From positions 1 to 39,622 of the forward strand of contig CAIYWC010000026.1 of assembly GCA_903929795.1 (NCBI GenBank): a stretch of 39,622 nucleotides of DNA, written 5' to 3'. The stretch is from an uncultured Myxococcales bacterium. GTDB lineage: Bacteria > Myxococcota_A > UBA9042. A program made the translations under genes and the position numbers. Positions 16,230 to 25,018 of this stretch are shown here, in pieces. Below the pieces are notes generated by a model. That model worked only from the letters and a program-made list of their open reading frames with translations, ran no database searches and had not been told where the DNA came from. Within the stretch, counting starts at the first letter, position 1, and the number at the start of each line of letters is the position of its first letter.

Positions 16230-17975
16230 ATGTCTGGCGGTTCCATCCTTGCACTCATCGGCGGGCTCATTGCCCTGATTGCCCCGCTCCTGCTCCCGTT
16301 CATCACCGTGGACGAGGAGGAAATGGTGCTGCGCAGCTTCCAGGTCTCCACCGGCTTGGCGTCGATTGCGATCGCGGTCGCGACGATCGGCCTGGCGGCG
16401 TACGTTTTCAAGGCGCGCAAGCAGTCGCCGGGCTGGGCGATTTCCGCCTTCTCGCTCGTGCAGATCGCCGCGATGGCCTACACGTACTCCAACGTCTGGT
16501 CGCTCGTGCCGGCCAAGGCGTTGGGCCTGACGATGGCGGATCCGCAGACCGGCGGGCTGATTCAGGACACGCTCGTGACGCTGGACTGGGGCCTCGCGTT
16601 CGTCGTCATCGGCGCGCTGCTGTCGTTCTTTGGCGGCCTGCTGGTGGTCGCGGCCCATCGCGAGTTCAAGAAAGAAGAGCGTTTCCTGCGGCTTATCGTC
16701 ACGTGGGACAACCACATGGTCTACGAGCGCATCATGTTCCAGCCGGGCCCGGTCACGGTCGGCGAGGCGGACGACGCGCTGCTGCAACTCTCCGCAGGCG
16801 GCATGAGCAAGCACCTGCTGTTCCAGCCCGCGGGTCTGGAGAAGTACAAGATCGACGTGCCCAAAGGTATCGGCGGCACGGTCAGCATCGGCGGCAAGCA
16901 GCGCGACGCGGCGGGCGCGAGCGAGGAAGTCCAAAAGGGCGACGCCGGCGTGCTGAAATTCGACAACGACGTGGCGGTCGCTTGGCAGTTCACGGGCGCT
17001 GAAGCCGGTGCGCTGACAGCGGCACTGGGCCGCGAGCCGGGCTTGGCGGTGTCGTTCGCGACGACGTCGGCGGTGACGCTGCTGCTGCTGCTGGGGATGA
17101 TGGCGGGCGCACGTGGCCGGCACCGCGCGGAAGCCGAGGAAGATCTGGAGAAAAAGGGCAAGGAGCTCATCGAAGTTTCGATCGAAGAGACCGAGCAAAA
17201 GACCGACGAGATCAAGCCCGAGGGCGACGAAGACGAGAAGACCGCCAAGAAGGCGGGCGGCGAGGAAGGCAAGTTCGGCGATCCGGACAAGGATCCGAAC
17301 AAGCAGTCCAAGATCCCGAAAATGGACGGGAAAATGACCGACAAGATCGACGTCAAGAACCTCGGCATCGCCAAAGTCCTGGGCGGCATCCAGGCGCAGA
17401 ACGGCGCGCTGGGACAGATCATGGCCGGCGATACCGGCGCGCTCAACAGCAAGATGGCGGTCGCGATGAACGGCGACGGCTCTGAGCTCGTCATCGGCGG
17501 CGGCGCGGGCGGCATGGGCTTTCGCGGCACCGGCAGCGGCGGCGGCGGCGACGGCCTGGGCCGCATCCACGGCATGGGCGACATCGACACGGGCGCGGGC
17601 ACCGGCCGCAACGCCAACATCGGCATCGGCAAGAAAACCGCCAAGAAAGTCGCGAAGATCAACATCGCGAGCGGCATGAGCACCGGTGGCTGCGACAAGG
17701 GCGACATCGCCAAAAACGTCCGCGCGCGCGCCGCAACCCTGCGCGCCTGCTACGAAACCCAGCTGCTGGCCAAGCCGGACCTGAGCGGCAAAATCACCGC
17801 GCAGTGGACAATCACCACCGACGGCAGCGTGACCGGCGAGAAAGCGGTGGACGACTCGATGCACAACAACGCGGTCTCGGACTGCGTGCTCCGCTCCATC
17901 AAGCGCATTCGCTTCATGAAGCCGGAAGCCGGCATCTGCGTGATTCAGTGGCCGTTCGTGTTCTCGCCGGGCTGA
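16230..17975 (+). CDS. multi-pass membrane protein with AgmX/PglI-type C-terminal domain
   Basis: ATG 16230 follows AGAGG and opens a 581-residue protein. Residues 5-140 hold about four hydrophobic segments. A soluble part with IDVPKGIGGTVSIGGKQRD follows, resembling the small beta domain seen in myxobacterial AgmX-like proteins. Another membrane segment lies at about 273-293 (VTLLLLLGMMAG), then a highly charged Glu/Lys linker and a Gly-rich stretch. Residues about 480-581 match the AgmX/PglI C-terminal domain, a TonB-C-like fold, with paired Cys (LRACYETQL; ISDGSV-type strand; SDCVLRSI; ICVIQWPF). In myxobacteria this domain occurs in adventurous-gliding proteins and in envelope-spanning machines, so a role in linking the inner membrane to the outer envelope is inferred. 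The 3' end overlaps the convergent glycosyltransferase gene by 31 bases. Confidence 0.8.
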   Translation: MSGGSILALIGGLIALIAPLLLPFITVDEEEMVLRSFQVSTGLASIAIAVATIGLAAYVFKARKQSPGWAISAFSLVQIAAMAYTYSNVWSLVPAKALGLTMADPQTGGLIQDTLVTLDWGLAFVVIGALLSFFGGLLVVAAHREFKKEERFLRLIVTWDNHMVYERIMFQPGPVTVGEADDALLQLSAGGMSKHLLFQPAGLEKYKIDVPKGIGGTVSIGGKQRDAAGASEEVQKGDAGVLKFDNDVAVAWQFTGAEAGALTAALGREPGLAVSFATTSAVTLLLLLGMMAGARGRHRAEAEEDLEKKGKELIEVSIEETEQKTDEIKPEGDEDEKTAKKAGGEEGKFGDPDKDPNKQSKIPKMDGKMTDKIDVKNLGIAKVLGGIQAQNGALGQIMAGDTGALNSKMAVAMNGDGSELVIGGGAGGMGFRGTGSGGGGDGLGRIHGMGDIDTGAGTGRNANIGIGKKTAKKVAKINIASGMSTGGCDKGDIAKNVRARAATLRACYETQLLAKPDLSGKITAQWTITTDGSVTGEKAVDDSMHNNAVSDCVLRSIKRIRFMKPEAGICVIQWPFVFSPG

Positions 17976-19558
17976 TCGCGAAAGACCAGGATCGCGCCGC
18001 CGACCACCGCTTCCGGCTCGACGCCGCGCAGGTATGCCCACGCGTCTTCGCGGCGGCTGAGATCGGCGGTTTGACCCGCGCGCACGCCCGCGCCGCCGTA
18101 GATGCAGGTCGCTGAAACTGCTAGAACTTCCGCCGGATCGCCCGCCCGCGCGCGCGCCTGACCACGCGCCGCCGGCCGACCCAGCGCGCCGCAGGATCGC
18201 CACACGGTCTGGCCAACGTAGCGCTGCGGGTCGGCATTGCCGAAATACGCCAAATCGACACGCTGCGCCGGATGCGCCTGCAGGTACGCGTGGAGCGTCG
18301 GCAGCGCCTGGCCCCAGTCCGCCGCGGAATCGACCGCGACCGGTGGAATCGCATCCATGCCGCCGAACAGCCCGTTCACAAACGGCAAATAGTGCGGATG
18401 CGCCGCCAGCGCCTCCACCGCCAACAGCGACGCCAGCGCCGGCGCGGTCCACCGCAGCCGTTGCGCGTGCTGCCACAGCGCCATGAGCGCCGCCGCCGCC
18501 AGCCACCACAGCACCGGCAGAAACGGCGTCAGGTGGCGATGACCCAGGTTCTGCTTCGCCGCGATCGCCAGCAGCAGATAGCCCGCCAGCAGCGCCAACC
18601 AGCCGCGGTCCGCGCGCCACAGCTGCCGCGGCAGCCGCCACAGCGCGCCCAGCGCCGCCAGGACCAGCAGCGCCACGGGCGTCTTCGCGAGCAGCAGCGC
18701 CGGGAAATACCAGCGCGTGCCGTGTGGCCACCACGTGCCCAGCAGGTACACGCCACGCGCGCCGGAGCGCTTGAGCAGCGACGCCTCCAGCCCGTGCCAG
18801 ACGTGCGTGACCGCCATCGGGATCGGCGCATGCCGCCACAGCGCCAGCGCCAGGAACAGCAGCAGCAGCAGCGCCAGAGCCAGCGCGCTGGTCACCAGCG
18901 CCGCGCGGAGCGCCGGGAGCAGCTTGGCGCGCCACGGGGTGCCATCGGGCAGCAGCCACACAAGCGGGATGAGCACCGGCAGCGCCAGCGTCGACCACTT
19001 GCTCGCCAGACCCAGCGCCAGGCCCGCCGCCGCCAGCAGCAGCCAGCGCAGCCGCCCTTGCTGCCGGTGCTGCCACAGCGCCCACGCCGCCAGCCACCAG
19101 CCCACCGCGTGGCCGATGTCCGTCGTGGCGTAGCGCGCCTGCGCCAGCCAGCCCGGGTCCAGCGACGCGATCGCCAGGATCGCCAGGGCAAACGCTGCGC
19201 CGTGGCGTCGCCGCGCCCAGATCGCCAGCAATGCCAGCGCCAGCGTCGCCAGCGCGAGGTTCAGCCGCCGCGCGGGCCGCAGCACGTTCGGATCATCCAC
19301 CTGGCCTTGCGCATAGCGATCCGGCCCGGGCAGCTGCAGCCAGGTCGGCAACGCGAGCGCCGCCGCCAGCAGGTAGGGGTGGTCCTGACCGTCGAAATCC
19401 GGGCCGCGGTCGAGCAGCGCAAGGCCATACCCAACGTGCAACGCCTCGTCCCAAACGGGCGACTCAACGCGCAGACTCAGTTCCCCGCGCAGGGCAAATT
19501 GCCCCAGCAGCAGGAACGCCAGCAGGAACTCACGCCAACGGCTTGAAATTACTGGCAT
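17945..19558 (-). CDS. polytopic GT-C type glycosyltransferase (GT39/ArnT-like)
   Basis: The 537-residue product has many hydrophobic segments rich in Leu, Ala and Trp. Near the N-terminus after the first membrane segment is VWDEALHVGYG (Asp37-Glu38), the acidic pair typical of GT-C enzymes using polyprenyl-phosphate sugars, followed by DGQDHPYL. Later come HRHLTPFLPVLWW and a C-terminal globular part of about 110 residues. A role in moving a sugar from a lipid carrier to a lipid or protein at the outer face of the inner membrane is inferred. ATG 19558 lies inside the last codons of the Fur-family gene, overlapping it by ten bases, so the two are probably translated from one message. It has no strong ribosome binding site of its own. 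The 3' end overlaps the convergent AgmX-like gene. Confidence 0.72.
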   Translation of the reverse strand: MPVISSRWREFLLAFLLLGQFALRGELSLRVESPVWDEALHVGYGLALLDRGPDFDGQDHPYLLAAALALPTWLQLPGPDRYAQGQVDDPNVLRPARRLNLALATLALALLAIWARRRHGAAFALAILAIASLDPGWLAQARYATTDIGHAVGWWLAAWALWQHRQQGRLRWLLLAAAGLALGLASKWSTLALPVLIPLVWLLPDGTPWRAKLLPALRAALVTSALALALLLLLFLALALWRHAPIPMAVTHVWHGLEASLLKRSGARGVYLLGTWWPHGTRWYFPALLLAKTPVALLVLAALGALWRLPRQLWRADRGWLALLAGYLLLAIAAKQNLGHRHLTPFLPVLWWLAAAALMALWQHAQRLRWTAPALASLLAVEALAAHPHYLPFVNGLFGGMDAIPPVAVDSAADWGQALPTLHAYLQAHPAQRVDLAYFGNADPQRYVGQTVWRSCGALGRPAARGQARARAGDPAEVLAVSATCIYGGAGVRAGQTADLSRREDAWAYLRGVEPEAVVGGAILVFRDQPGENTNGH

Positions 19559-20013
19559 GCAGGGCAGAGACCGAACAGGTCCATGCGGTGATCGGTCAGC
19601 TTGTACCCGTGCGCCTTGGCGATCTCGACCTGCAGGACCTCGATCGCGTCGTTCTCGAACTCGACGATCTTGCCGCAGCGGGTGCAAATCATGTGGTCGT
19701 GGTGATCCTCGCCGCCGACGCGCACTTCATAGCGCGCGGTGCCGTCGGCGAAATGCGAGACTTCCACCAGACCGTAGCGCTCCAGCAGCTTGAGCGTGCG
19801 GTAAACGGTCGCATAGCCCACGGTCGGATCGATGTCGCGCACCCGGCGGTGCAGTTCGTCGACGTTCAAGTGCCCGTGGTGGTACAGGGTTTCGGCAATT
19901 TGCAAGCGCTGCGGCGTCATGCGCTGGTTGTCAGCGCTGATGCGGTCGATGAACAGATCGCGCCAACCGTCGAATCCTGTGTGTCTTCCTGCGATCGTGG
20001 CCTTGTCCAGCAC
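19549..20013 (-). CDS. Fur-family metalloregulator
   Basis: From GTG 20013, with GGGGGAA four bases upstream, the frame gives 154 residues, the usual Fur length. The N-terminal winged helix carries the recognition helix ATVYRTLKLLERYGLV (residues 68-83). The metal and dimer domain has HHDHMICTRCGKIVEF with Cys110 and Cys113, and a C-terminal Cys150-x2-Cys153 pair for structural zinc. Fur, Zur and PerR cannot be told apart with certainty. The feo operon 1.1 kb away, with a palindrome inside its promoter, makes an iron-responsive repressor the best guess. The gene is divergent from a coiled-coil gene and overlaps the downstream glycosyltransferase gene. Confidence 0.88.
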   Translation of the reverse strand: MLDKATIAGRHTGFDGWRDLFIDRISADNQRMTPQRLQIAETLYHHGHLNVDELHRRVRDIDPTVGYATVYRTLKLLERYGLVEVSHFADGTARYEVRVGGEDHHDHMICTRCGKIVEFENDAIEVLQVEIAKAHGYKLTDHRMDLFGLCPACQ

Positions 20014-20131
20014 TGGTTCCCCCGCTGGAATCAGTCTGGCGCAGAGCCACGGATTGAGCAAGGCATGTTGTGGGCAAACGCGGTGAGTGATAGGAAGCGA
20101 GGGGCCCGCACGAGGGCGAACGAGGACAACC

Positions 20132-21022
20132 ATGGGTTCAACAATTCTCGCGCTCGTCGCGGTCATCTGCGGCGCGGCCGCGCTGTACTTCTGGACGGCC
20201 TTGGCCAAGCTGCAAGAGCAGGTCCAAAAGCTGTCCGAGCGGGCCGAGAAGGCGGAGCGCGATGAAAGCAAGGCGCAGGAACGCGCCGAACAGCTGCGCA
20301 AGCGGCTGGAGAAGACCGGCGAGGCGGTTGCCAAGGACGACCGGGCGCAAAAAGAGGCGGCCGCGCGGCTGACGCAAGGCAAGGAGGACGTGGCAAAGGC
20401 GCGTTCCGCGCAAAAGAAAGCCGAAGAAGCGCTGACGGAGCTGCAGGTCAAGCACCGCAAGGCGGAGCACCAGCTGGAAGAGCTGCAGATCGTCGTGAAT
20501 GAACTCAAGGGCAAGAAAAAAGCAGTTGTCGTGGAAGAGGAGGCGCCCCCGCCGCCGCCGCCGGAGTACGTCGAGGATCCGAAAGTCGCGGCGCGGCGTG
20601 CGGAATATGAGGCGGAGCGCGCGCTGCGGCAGGCGGAAATTGAAAAGATGCGCCTGGAGCAGCAGGCGGTGCGCGAAGAGCAGCAGGTCGGGCGCATCCG
20701 CGAGCAGCTGCAAAAGCTGCGCGGCGAGCGCGAGTGGGTCATCAACGAGTTGTTCGAGATGCGGCTGGCGCTTCGGCTGACCAACCAGAAGGCGGAGGAC
20801 AACCGCCGCGCGTACATCATGACGATGGGCGCGCTCGATCTGGCCGAGGACGAGCTGTACCGGCTGAAACACGGCAAAGAACGACCGGAATTCACGCCCA
20901 ATCGCGCGGCCCACGTGACAGCGGCAGTGGAAGTGGAGGGCTCGGATGCCAGCGAAGGTGCGGACGTTTCTGCGGTTTTGGCAGAAGCCGAGGCCGAGAG
21001 CGTGCCAGCCGCCGACGCGTGA
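20132..21022 (+). CDS. membrane-anchored coiled-coil protein of unknown function
   Basis: ATG 20132 follows GAGG by six bases. Of the 296 residues, 1-22 form one hydrophobic anchor (ILALVAVICGAAALYFW). Residues 23-135 are a long Glu/Lys/Ala-rich heptad coiled coil. A Pro/acidic break (EEEAPPPPPPEYVEDP, about 140-155) separates it from a second coiled coil (160-215), and the C-terminus is a less regular region with RLTNQKAEDNRRAYIMTMG. No family is recognised. It could be a spacer or scaffold in the periplasm or cytoplasm. It lies between the Fur-family gene (divergent) and the feo operon, but the feo promoter follows its stop, so it need not be part of iron uptake. Confidence 0.75.
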   Translation: MGSTILALVAVICGAAALYFWTALAKLQEQVQKLSERAEKAERDESKAQERAEQLRKRLEKTGEAVAKDDRAQKEAAARLTQGKEDVAKARSAQKKAEEALTELQVKHRKAEHQLEELQIVVNELKGKKKAVVVEEEAPPPPPPEYVEDPKVAARRAEYEAERALRQAEIEKMRLEQQAVREEQQVGRIREQLQKLRGEREWVINELFEMRLALRLTNQKAEDNRRAYIMTMGALDLAEDELYRLKHGKERPEFTPNRAAHVTAAVEVEGSDASEGADVSAVLAEAEAESVPAADA

Positions 21023-21039
21023 GCCACGGGCGGATTTGC

Positions 21040-21068
21040 TTGTTAATGAAAGTGACTTTCGTTATCAT
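21040..21068 (+). promoter_or_regulatory. feo operon promoter
   Basis: TTGTTA (21040-21045, 4/6) and TATCAT (21063-21068, 5/6) are 17 bases apart. The transcript would start near 21075, 40 bases before feoA ATG 21116. The local AT-content is clearly higher than in the flanking genes. Confidence 0.6.
21043..21067. promoter_or_regulatory. Fur-family operator candidate within the feo promoter
   Basis: GAAAGTGACTTTC (21048-21060) is a perfect 13-base palindrome around a central G and fills the -35/-10 spacer; flanking bases TTAAT and GTTATCA extend it partly. Bound repressor here would block polymerase. It matches the E. coli Fur consensus only partly (about 7 of 19 positions), so it may be a lineage-specific Fur box. 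Confidence 0.55.
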
Positions 21069-21115
21069 GGCTCCAGTCGCGCCGCATACGCGCGACCCGG
21101 GGAGGCGACCGCACC

Positions 21116-21370
21116 ATGGCCGGCCAGACGCTTGACTCCATCTTGCCCGGTGAGGCGCATCAGGTGACCCGCGTGGTGCTCGCCGGCGTGCTCGGCGATC
21201 GGCTGGTTGAACTGGGTTTCACGCCCGGTGCGCCGGTGCAACTGCTGCGGCGTGCGCCGTTTGGCGGGCCGCTGCAGGTCCAGGTGCGCGATTTTGTTCT
21301 ATCGCTGCGGCGCGCGGATGCGCAGGCGATCCACACGACTCTGGCAGCTCCGGCGGATCAGGCGGCGTGA
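21116..21370 (+). CDS. feoA: FeoA, small SH3-like iron(II) transport protein
   Basis: The 84-residue cytoplasmic protein has the FeoA core: LVELGFTPGAPVQLLRRAPFGGPLQVQV, typical of a small SH3-fold beta barrel, followed by the conserved strand FVLSLRRADAQAI. FeoA assists the FeoB iron(II) permease. GGGGAGG lies about ten bases before ATG 21116. Only four bases separate its stop from feoB. Controlled by the promoter and operator candidate at 21040-21068. Confidence 0.9.
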   Translation: MAGQTLDSILPGEAHQVTRVVLAGVLGDRLVELGFTPGAPVQLLRRAPFGGPLQVQVRDFVLSLRRADAQAIHTTLAAPADQAA

Positions 21371-21374
21371 CACG

Positions 21375-23561
21375 ATGAGCGCGCTGACACAACCGGCCTC
21401 GCGGCCGTTGGAAGTGGCGCTCGCCGGGAACCCGAACACGGGCAAGACGACCCTGTTTAACGCGCTGACCGGCGCGCGCGCCCACGTGGGCAATTACCCC
21501 GGCATCACGGTGGAGCGGCGCGTCGGCACGCACACCGCGCACGGGCGGGCGTGGCGCGTGACGGACCTGCCGGGCTGCTACAGCCTGTCCGCCCACAGTC
21601 CGGAGGAGGAGATCGCGCACCACGCGCTGACCGGGCGGACGGAGGATCCGATCCCGGACGTCGTCGTCGTGGTGGTGGACGCCGCGAATTTGGCGCGTAA
21701 CCTCCTGCTTTTGCTGCAAATTTCCGAGATTGGCCGACCGGTGCTCGTCGCGCTGAACATGATGGATGCGGCGGCGCGGGAAGGCATCGACATCGACGTG
21801 CCGGCGCTGCAGCGCGCGCTCGGCTGCCCGGTGGTGCCGATGGTGGCGGCGCGCGGCGAAGGCATCGAGGCGCTGAACGAGGCGGTGGCGGCAGTGGCGG
21901 CCCATCCGCAGCTGGGCCAGATCGCGCAGACGGCGTGGCCGGCGCCGGTCGCGCAGGCGGTGGCGCGGGCGCGCGAGGTGCTGGCGCAGTTCCCACTGAC
22001 GCTGCCGCCCGAGAGCGACGGCGGCGTGCTGTGGTGGCTCGCGACGGATCCTGAAGTCGCGGACCGGGAAGCGCCGGGGCTAGGCGCCGCGCTGCTGGCT
22101 GCCGTGCCGCGCCCGGCGGATCCCGGTTTGGATCCGCGGCGTTTGGCAACGGTCGCCCGGTTTGCCCGCATCGACGCGCTGCTGGTCCCGTGTGTGCGGC
22201 GGCGTGTCGTCACGACGTCCGGTGCCTCGGAGCGCGTCGATCGCGTGCTGCTCCATCCGGCGTTCGGCGCGATGCTGTTCATCCTGGCGATGGCCGGGCT
22301 GTTCCAGGCGGTGTTTGCGGGCGCGCAGCCGGCCGTCGATCTGGTGGAGATGGCGATGGGCGCGCTCAGCGATCTCGCGCGCGCCTGGCTGCCGGACAAC
22401 CTGCTGCGCGACGTGTTCATCGACGGCGTGCTCGCCGGTGTTTCGGGCACGCTCGTGTTCCTGCCGCAGATCCTCATGCTTTTCCTCGGGATTTCGCTGC
22501 TGGAGGACTCTGGCTACCTGGCACGGACGGCGTACCTCGTCGACCAGCTGATGGCGCGCATCGGCCTGCCGGGCAAGGCGTTTGTGCCGCTGCTGTCGGC
22601 GTACGCCTGCGCGGTGCCGGCGATCATGGCGACGCGCACGATGCCGGACCGCCGCGATCGCCTGCTGACGATTATGGTGGCGCCGCTGATGTCCTGCTCC
22701 GCGCGGCTGCCGGTGTATACGCTTGTAACGGCAGCGGTTTTTGCCCATCAAGCGCCGGTGCTGGGGATTTTCTCGCTGGGCGGGCTCGTGGTCACGGCGA
22801 TGTACGCGCTGGGGTTTCTGCTGGCGATCGCGTCGGCGTTTGTGCTGCGGCGCACGGCGATCCAGGGCGGCGGCGCGCCACTTCTGCTGGAGATGCCGCC
22901 GTATCGCTGGCCGCGCTGGCGCAACGTGGTGCGCAGTCTGGGCGATCGCGCTTGGGTCTTTGTCACGCAGACCGGGACGGTCATCGTGGCGCTGACCGTG
23001 ATCCTGTGGGCGCTGATGACGTTTCCACGCCACGGGCTGGAGCCAGACGTCAAGGCCGCGCGCAAGGCGCAGGCGCACGCGCTGGTGGGTGCGCCCGCGC
23101 AGCAGGCCGCGCTGTCGGCGGTGGAGCGCGAGGATGCGCAGGTCAGGCTGCAAAACAGCATCGCGGGCCGCATCGGCCGCACGCTCGAGCCGACGATCGC
23201 GCCGCTGGGCTTCGACTGGCGTATCGGCATCGGCTTGGTCGGCTCGTTCGCCGCGCGGGAAGTGTTGGTGCCGATCATGGGCCAGGTTTTTGGCCGCGGC
23301 AGTCAGGCGGACATCGACGACAAATACGCGGCGGACGTCGGCAAGACCATGGCCAGCGCTGGCGCGCTCACGCCGCTCAAGGGCTTGTCCCTCATGGTGT
23401 TTTTCGCGATCGCCATGCAGTGTCTTAGTACGCTCGCCACCATGCGCCGCGAGACGAATTCCTGGCGCTGGCCAATTTTTGCGGTGGTTTACTTGAATAG
23501 TCTCGCGTGGTTGGCGAGCTTCGCGGTCTACCAAATCGGCACGCGCTTGGGGTTCGCGTGA
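21375..23561 (+). CDS. feoB: FeoB, ferrous iron transporter with G domain
   Basis: The 728-residue protein has an N-terminal GTPase domain with G1 GNPNTGKTT (residues 18-26), Thr-containing switch VGNYPGITVE, G3 DLPG and G4 NMMD. A helical linker and a polytopic membrane domain follow. The first gate region reads AYACAVPAIMATRTM, keeping the pore cysteine of the usual GFGC motif but with Ala-Tyr in place of Gly-Phe, followed by APLMSCSARLPVY. The second half repeats the gate as GLVGSFAAREVLVPIMG. The protein imports Fe2+ across the inner membrane. ATG 21375 sits four bases after feoA, and the stop overlaps the next gene by four bases (GTGA). Confidence 0.95.
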   Translation: MSALTQPASRPLEVALAGNPNTGKTTLFNALTGARAHVGNYPGITVERRVGTHTAHGRAWRVTDLPGCYSLSAHSPEEEIAHHALTGRTEDPIPDVVVVVVDAANLARNLLLLLQISEIGRPVLVALNMMDAAAREGIDIDVPALQRALGCPVVPMVAARGEGIEALNEAVAAVAAHPQLGQIAQTAWPAPVAQAVARAREVLAQFPLTLPPESDGGVLWWLATDPEVADREAPGLGAALLAAVPRPADPGLDPRRLATVARFARIDALLVPCVRRRVVTTSGASERVDRVLLHPAFGAMLFILAMAGLFQAVFAGAQPAVDLVEMAMGALSDLARAWLPDNLLRDVFIDGVLAGVSGTLVFLPQILMLFLGISLLEDSGYLARTAYLVDQLMARIGLPGKAFVPLLSAYACAVPAIMATRTMPDRRDRLLTIMVAPLMSCSARLPVYTLVTAAVFAHQAPVLGIFSLGGLVVTAMYALGFLLAIASAFVLRRTAIQGGGAPLLLEMPPYRWPRWRNVVRSLGDRAWVFVTQTGTVIVALTVILWALMTFPRHGLEPDVKAARKAQAHALVGAPAQQAALSAVEREDAQVRLQNSIAGRIGRTLEPTIAPLGFDWRIGIGLVGSFAAREVLVPIMGQVFGRGSQADIDDKYAADVGKTMASAGALTPLKGLSLMVFFAIAMQCLSTLATMRRETNSWRWPIFAVVYLNSLAWLASFAVYQIGTRLGFA

Positions 23562-23746
23562 CCTGGGACGCGTTCGCTGCACTCGGCGTCGTCGCTGCCG
23601 CGGTTGTGCTGCTGGTCTGGCAGACGCGGCGCGAGAAGCGCGTGTGCGCAAAGTGCGAAGTCGTGGCGAGCCAGCAGCGCATTGGGCCAGCGCACGTGGT
23701 GCAAAAACCCGTAAATTCGCTGGGAATTGGCGTCAGAAAGTCATGA
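23558..23746 (+). CDS. small FeoB-associated Cys-containing membrane protein
   Basis: A GTG start at 23558 overlaps the feoB TGA in GTGA, the classic sign of translational coupling. The 62-residue product has one membrane segment (FAALGVVAAAVVLLVW), a basic patch (QTRREKR) and a CAKC pair just after it. That layout of one helix, positive residues and clustered cysteines matches the FeoB-associated Cys-rich membrane protein family, often coded directly after feoB. Its role may be to help iron handling at the inner face of FeoB. The C-terminus (about 25 residues after the Cys pair) is unlike typical members. Its last 14 bases overlap the convergent outer membrane protein gene. Confidence 0.65.
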   Translation: MTWDAFAALGVVAAAVVLLVWQTRREKRVCAKCEVVASQQRIGPAHVVQKPVNSLGIGVRKS

Positions 23747-24956
23747 ACGCTTGGACGAGGATGTTGACCTTGGCGACGTTGCCGAAGGCCGTGCCAAACG
23801 ACTGCGCATAGATCGACGACGGGTTGGACGTGATCGGCATCCGCGCCGCCGCGCCCAGACGCACTGGCCCGGCATGCAGGCGCACGCCCGCGGTCGCGAG
23901 GATGTCCTGCATGGCCGGCGCGTTGTACAGGTTCACCAGGCCATCGATCTCGCCGACGAGGTCCAGGATCACGGCGCGGATGACCATCGAAGCGCCCCAG
24001 TTGCCGTAGCCGACCGAGGTGTACAGCGGGTTGTCGCGTACAGCCTGCATGTGGGTGAATTCCGCGCGCAGCATCAGCGTCAGAAACGACAGCTGGCCAC
24101 CGATGATGCCGTATGGCTGGATCGACGCGTATTCATGCAGGTATTTGGGCAGCACGAGCACGTTGGACAGCGCCAGCACGTTGGCCTCTTTGCTGCCGGT
24201 TGGCAGGTACAGCGACACGCCGCCGGTCCAGCCCACCGCCGCGGTGTAGCCTTTGCGCGAGCCTACGCGCACGTCCAGGTTGATGTTGCCCAGCTCCAGC
24301 GAGCCGCTGTCCGCCGATTTGAACGCCGCGAGCGGCACGTACAGCGTCGCGTCCCAGGTGCCGAAATTGTACTCAAACCATGGCTCGATACCAAAAGCCA
24401 AGGCATTATCAGGCGTTGCAGCGACCTGGGCGATGTCCGCCACCGACTGGATATTGGCCGCGCTGATGTTGTCGATCGCCTTTTGCTGGTCCGCCGTGGG
24501 CGTGATGCCCGCGGCCTTCAAGTCCGCGTTCAGCTGCGCCTTGGTCTGGTCGACATTCTTGGCGCTCGCCAGCTCAAAAACCCGCGCGGAATTCGCATTT
24601 TTCAGCACGGCGACAAGGCCCGGCGCGTCCGGGTACTGCGCCGCGACTTTCGATACCGCCGCATCCAGGGCTTTTGCCGCGACAAATGGCACCGGAGCGA
24701 CGTGCAGGTTCACGCCGGCGGCAATCTTGCGATCCTTGGAGGACTGCCGCAGCGAGTGGCCGGAAAACAGGTCCACGTCGCGAAACGGTCGCGGACCATC
24801 GTCTTCCACGGTCGTCTTTTGCTTCACCGGGTCTGGCGCCGCCGCAGCTTCGGGCGCCGTTGTGTCGGCCGGCGGCGGATCTTCCGCCAGCGCAGGCACC
24901 GCAGCCAGCAGGATCGCCGCGGTGATCGCCAAGTGCGTCAAGGAACGTGCGCGCAT
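23733..24956 (-). CDS. outer membrane beta-barrel-type protein, unknown family
   Basis: ATG 24956 is preceded by GGGAGGG. The 407-residue product has a signal peptide (ITAAILLAAVPALA), an acidic/Pro-rich linker, then a helical region at about 90-180. After that, alternating polar and hydrophobic strands (FEYNFGTWDATLYVPLA; GNINLDVRVGS; AAVGWTGGVSLYLPTG) suggest a transmembrane barrel. The last residue is Phe (VQAFMTF), the usual signature of outer membrane proteins recognised by the BAM complex. No specific family is recognised. It lies 62 bases after the extended tatC gene and could be on the same message, or have its own promoter in that gap (TTGCCG and TAGCCT, 18 apart, weak). Confidence 0.7.
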   Translation of the reverse strand: MRARSLTHLAITAAILLAAVPALAEDPPPADTTAPEAAAAPDPVKQKTTVEDDGPRPFRDVDLFSGHSLRQSSKDRKIAAGVNLHVAPVPFVAAKALDAAVSKVAAQYPDAPGLVAVLKNANSARVFELASAKNVDQTKAQLNADLKAAGITPTADQQKAIDNISAANIQSVADIAQVAATPDNALAFGIEPWFEYNFGTWDATLYVPLAAFKSADSGSLELGNINLDVRVGSRKGYTAAVGWTGGVSLYLPTGSKEANVLALSNVLVLPKYLHEYASIQPYGIIGGQLSFLTLMLRAEFTHMQAVRDNPLYTSVGYGNWGASMVIRAVILDLVGEIDGLVNLYNAPAMQDILATAGVRLHAGPVRLGAAARMPITSNPSSIYAQSFGTAFGNVAKVNILVQAFMTF

Positions 24957-25018
24957 GTTGCCCTCCCAAGCTCGGGTAAAAGGCTAGCACGGTGCGCAAG
25001 GGGTCGGCAAATGGCCTG

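Noticed and set aside
15909..19097. 1062-codon minus-strand frame
   Set aside because: It runs antisense to the AgmX-like gene and in the wrong frame of the glycosyltransferase gene; composition is typical of a GC-rich shadow.
20014..20131. Second Fur-type box or promoter pair in the Fur/coiled-coil gap
   Set aside because: Only weak matches (TTGTGG with TAGGAA) and no palindrome like that before feoA were found.
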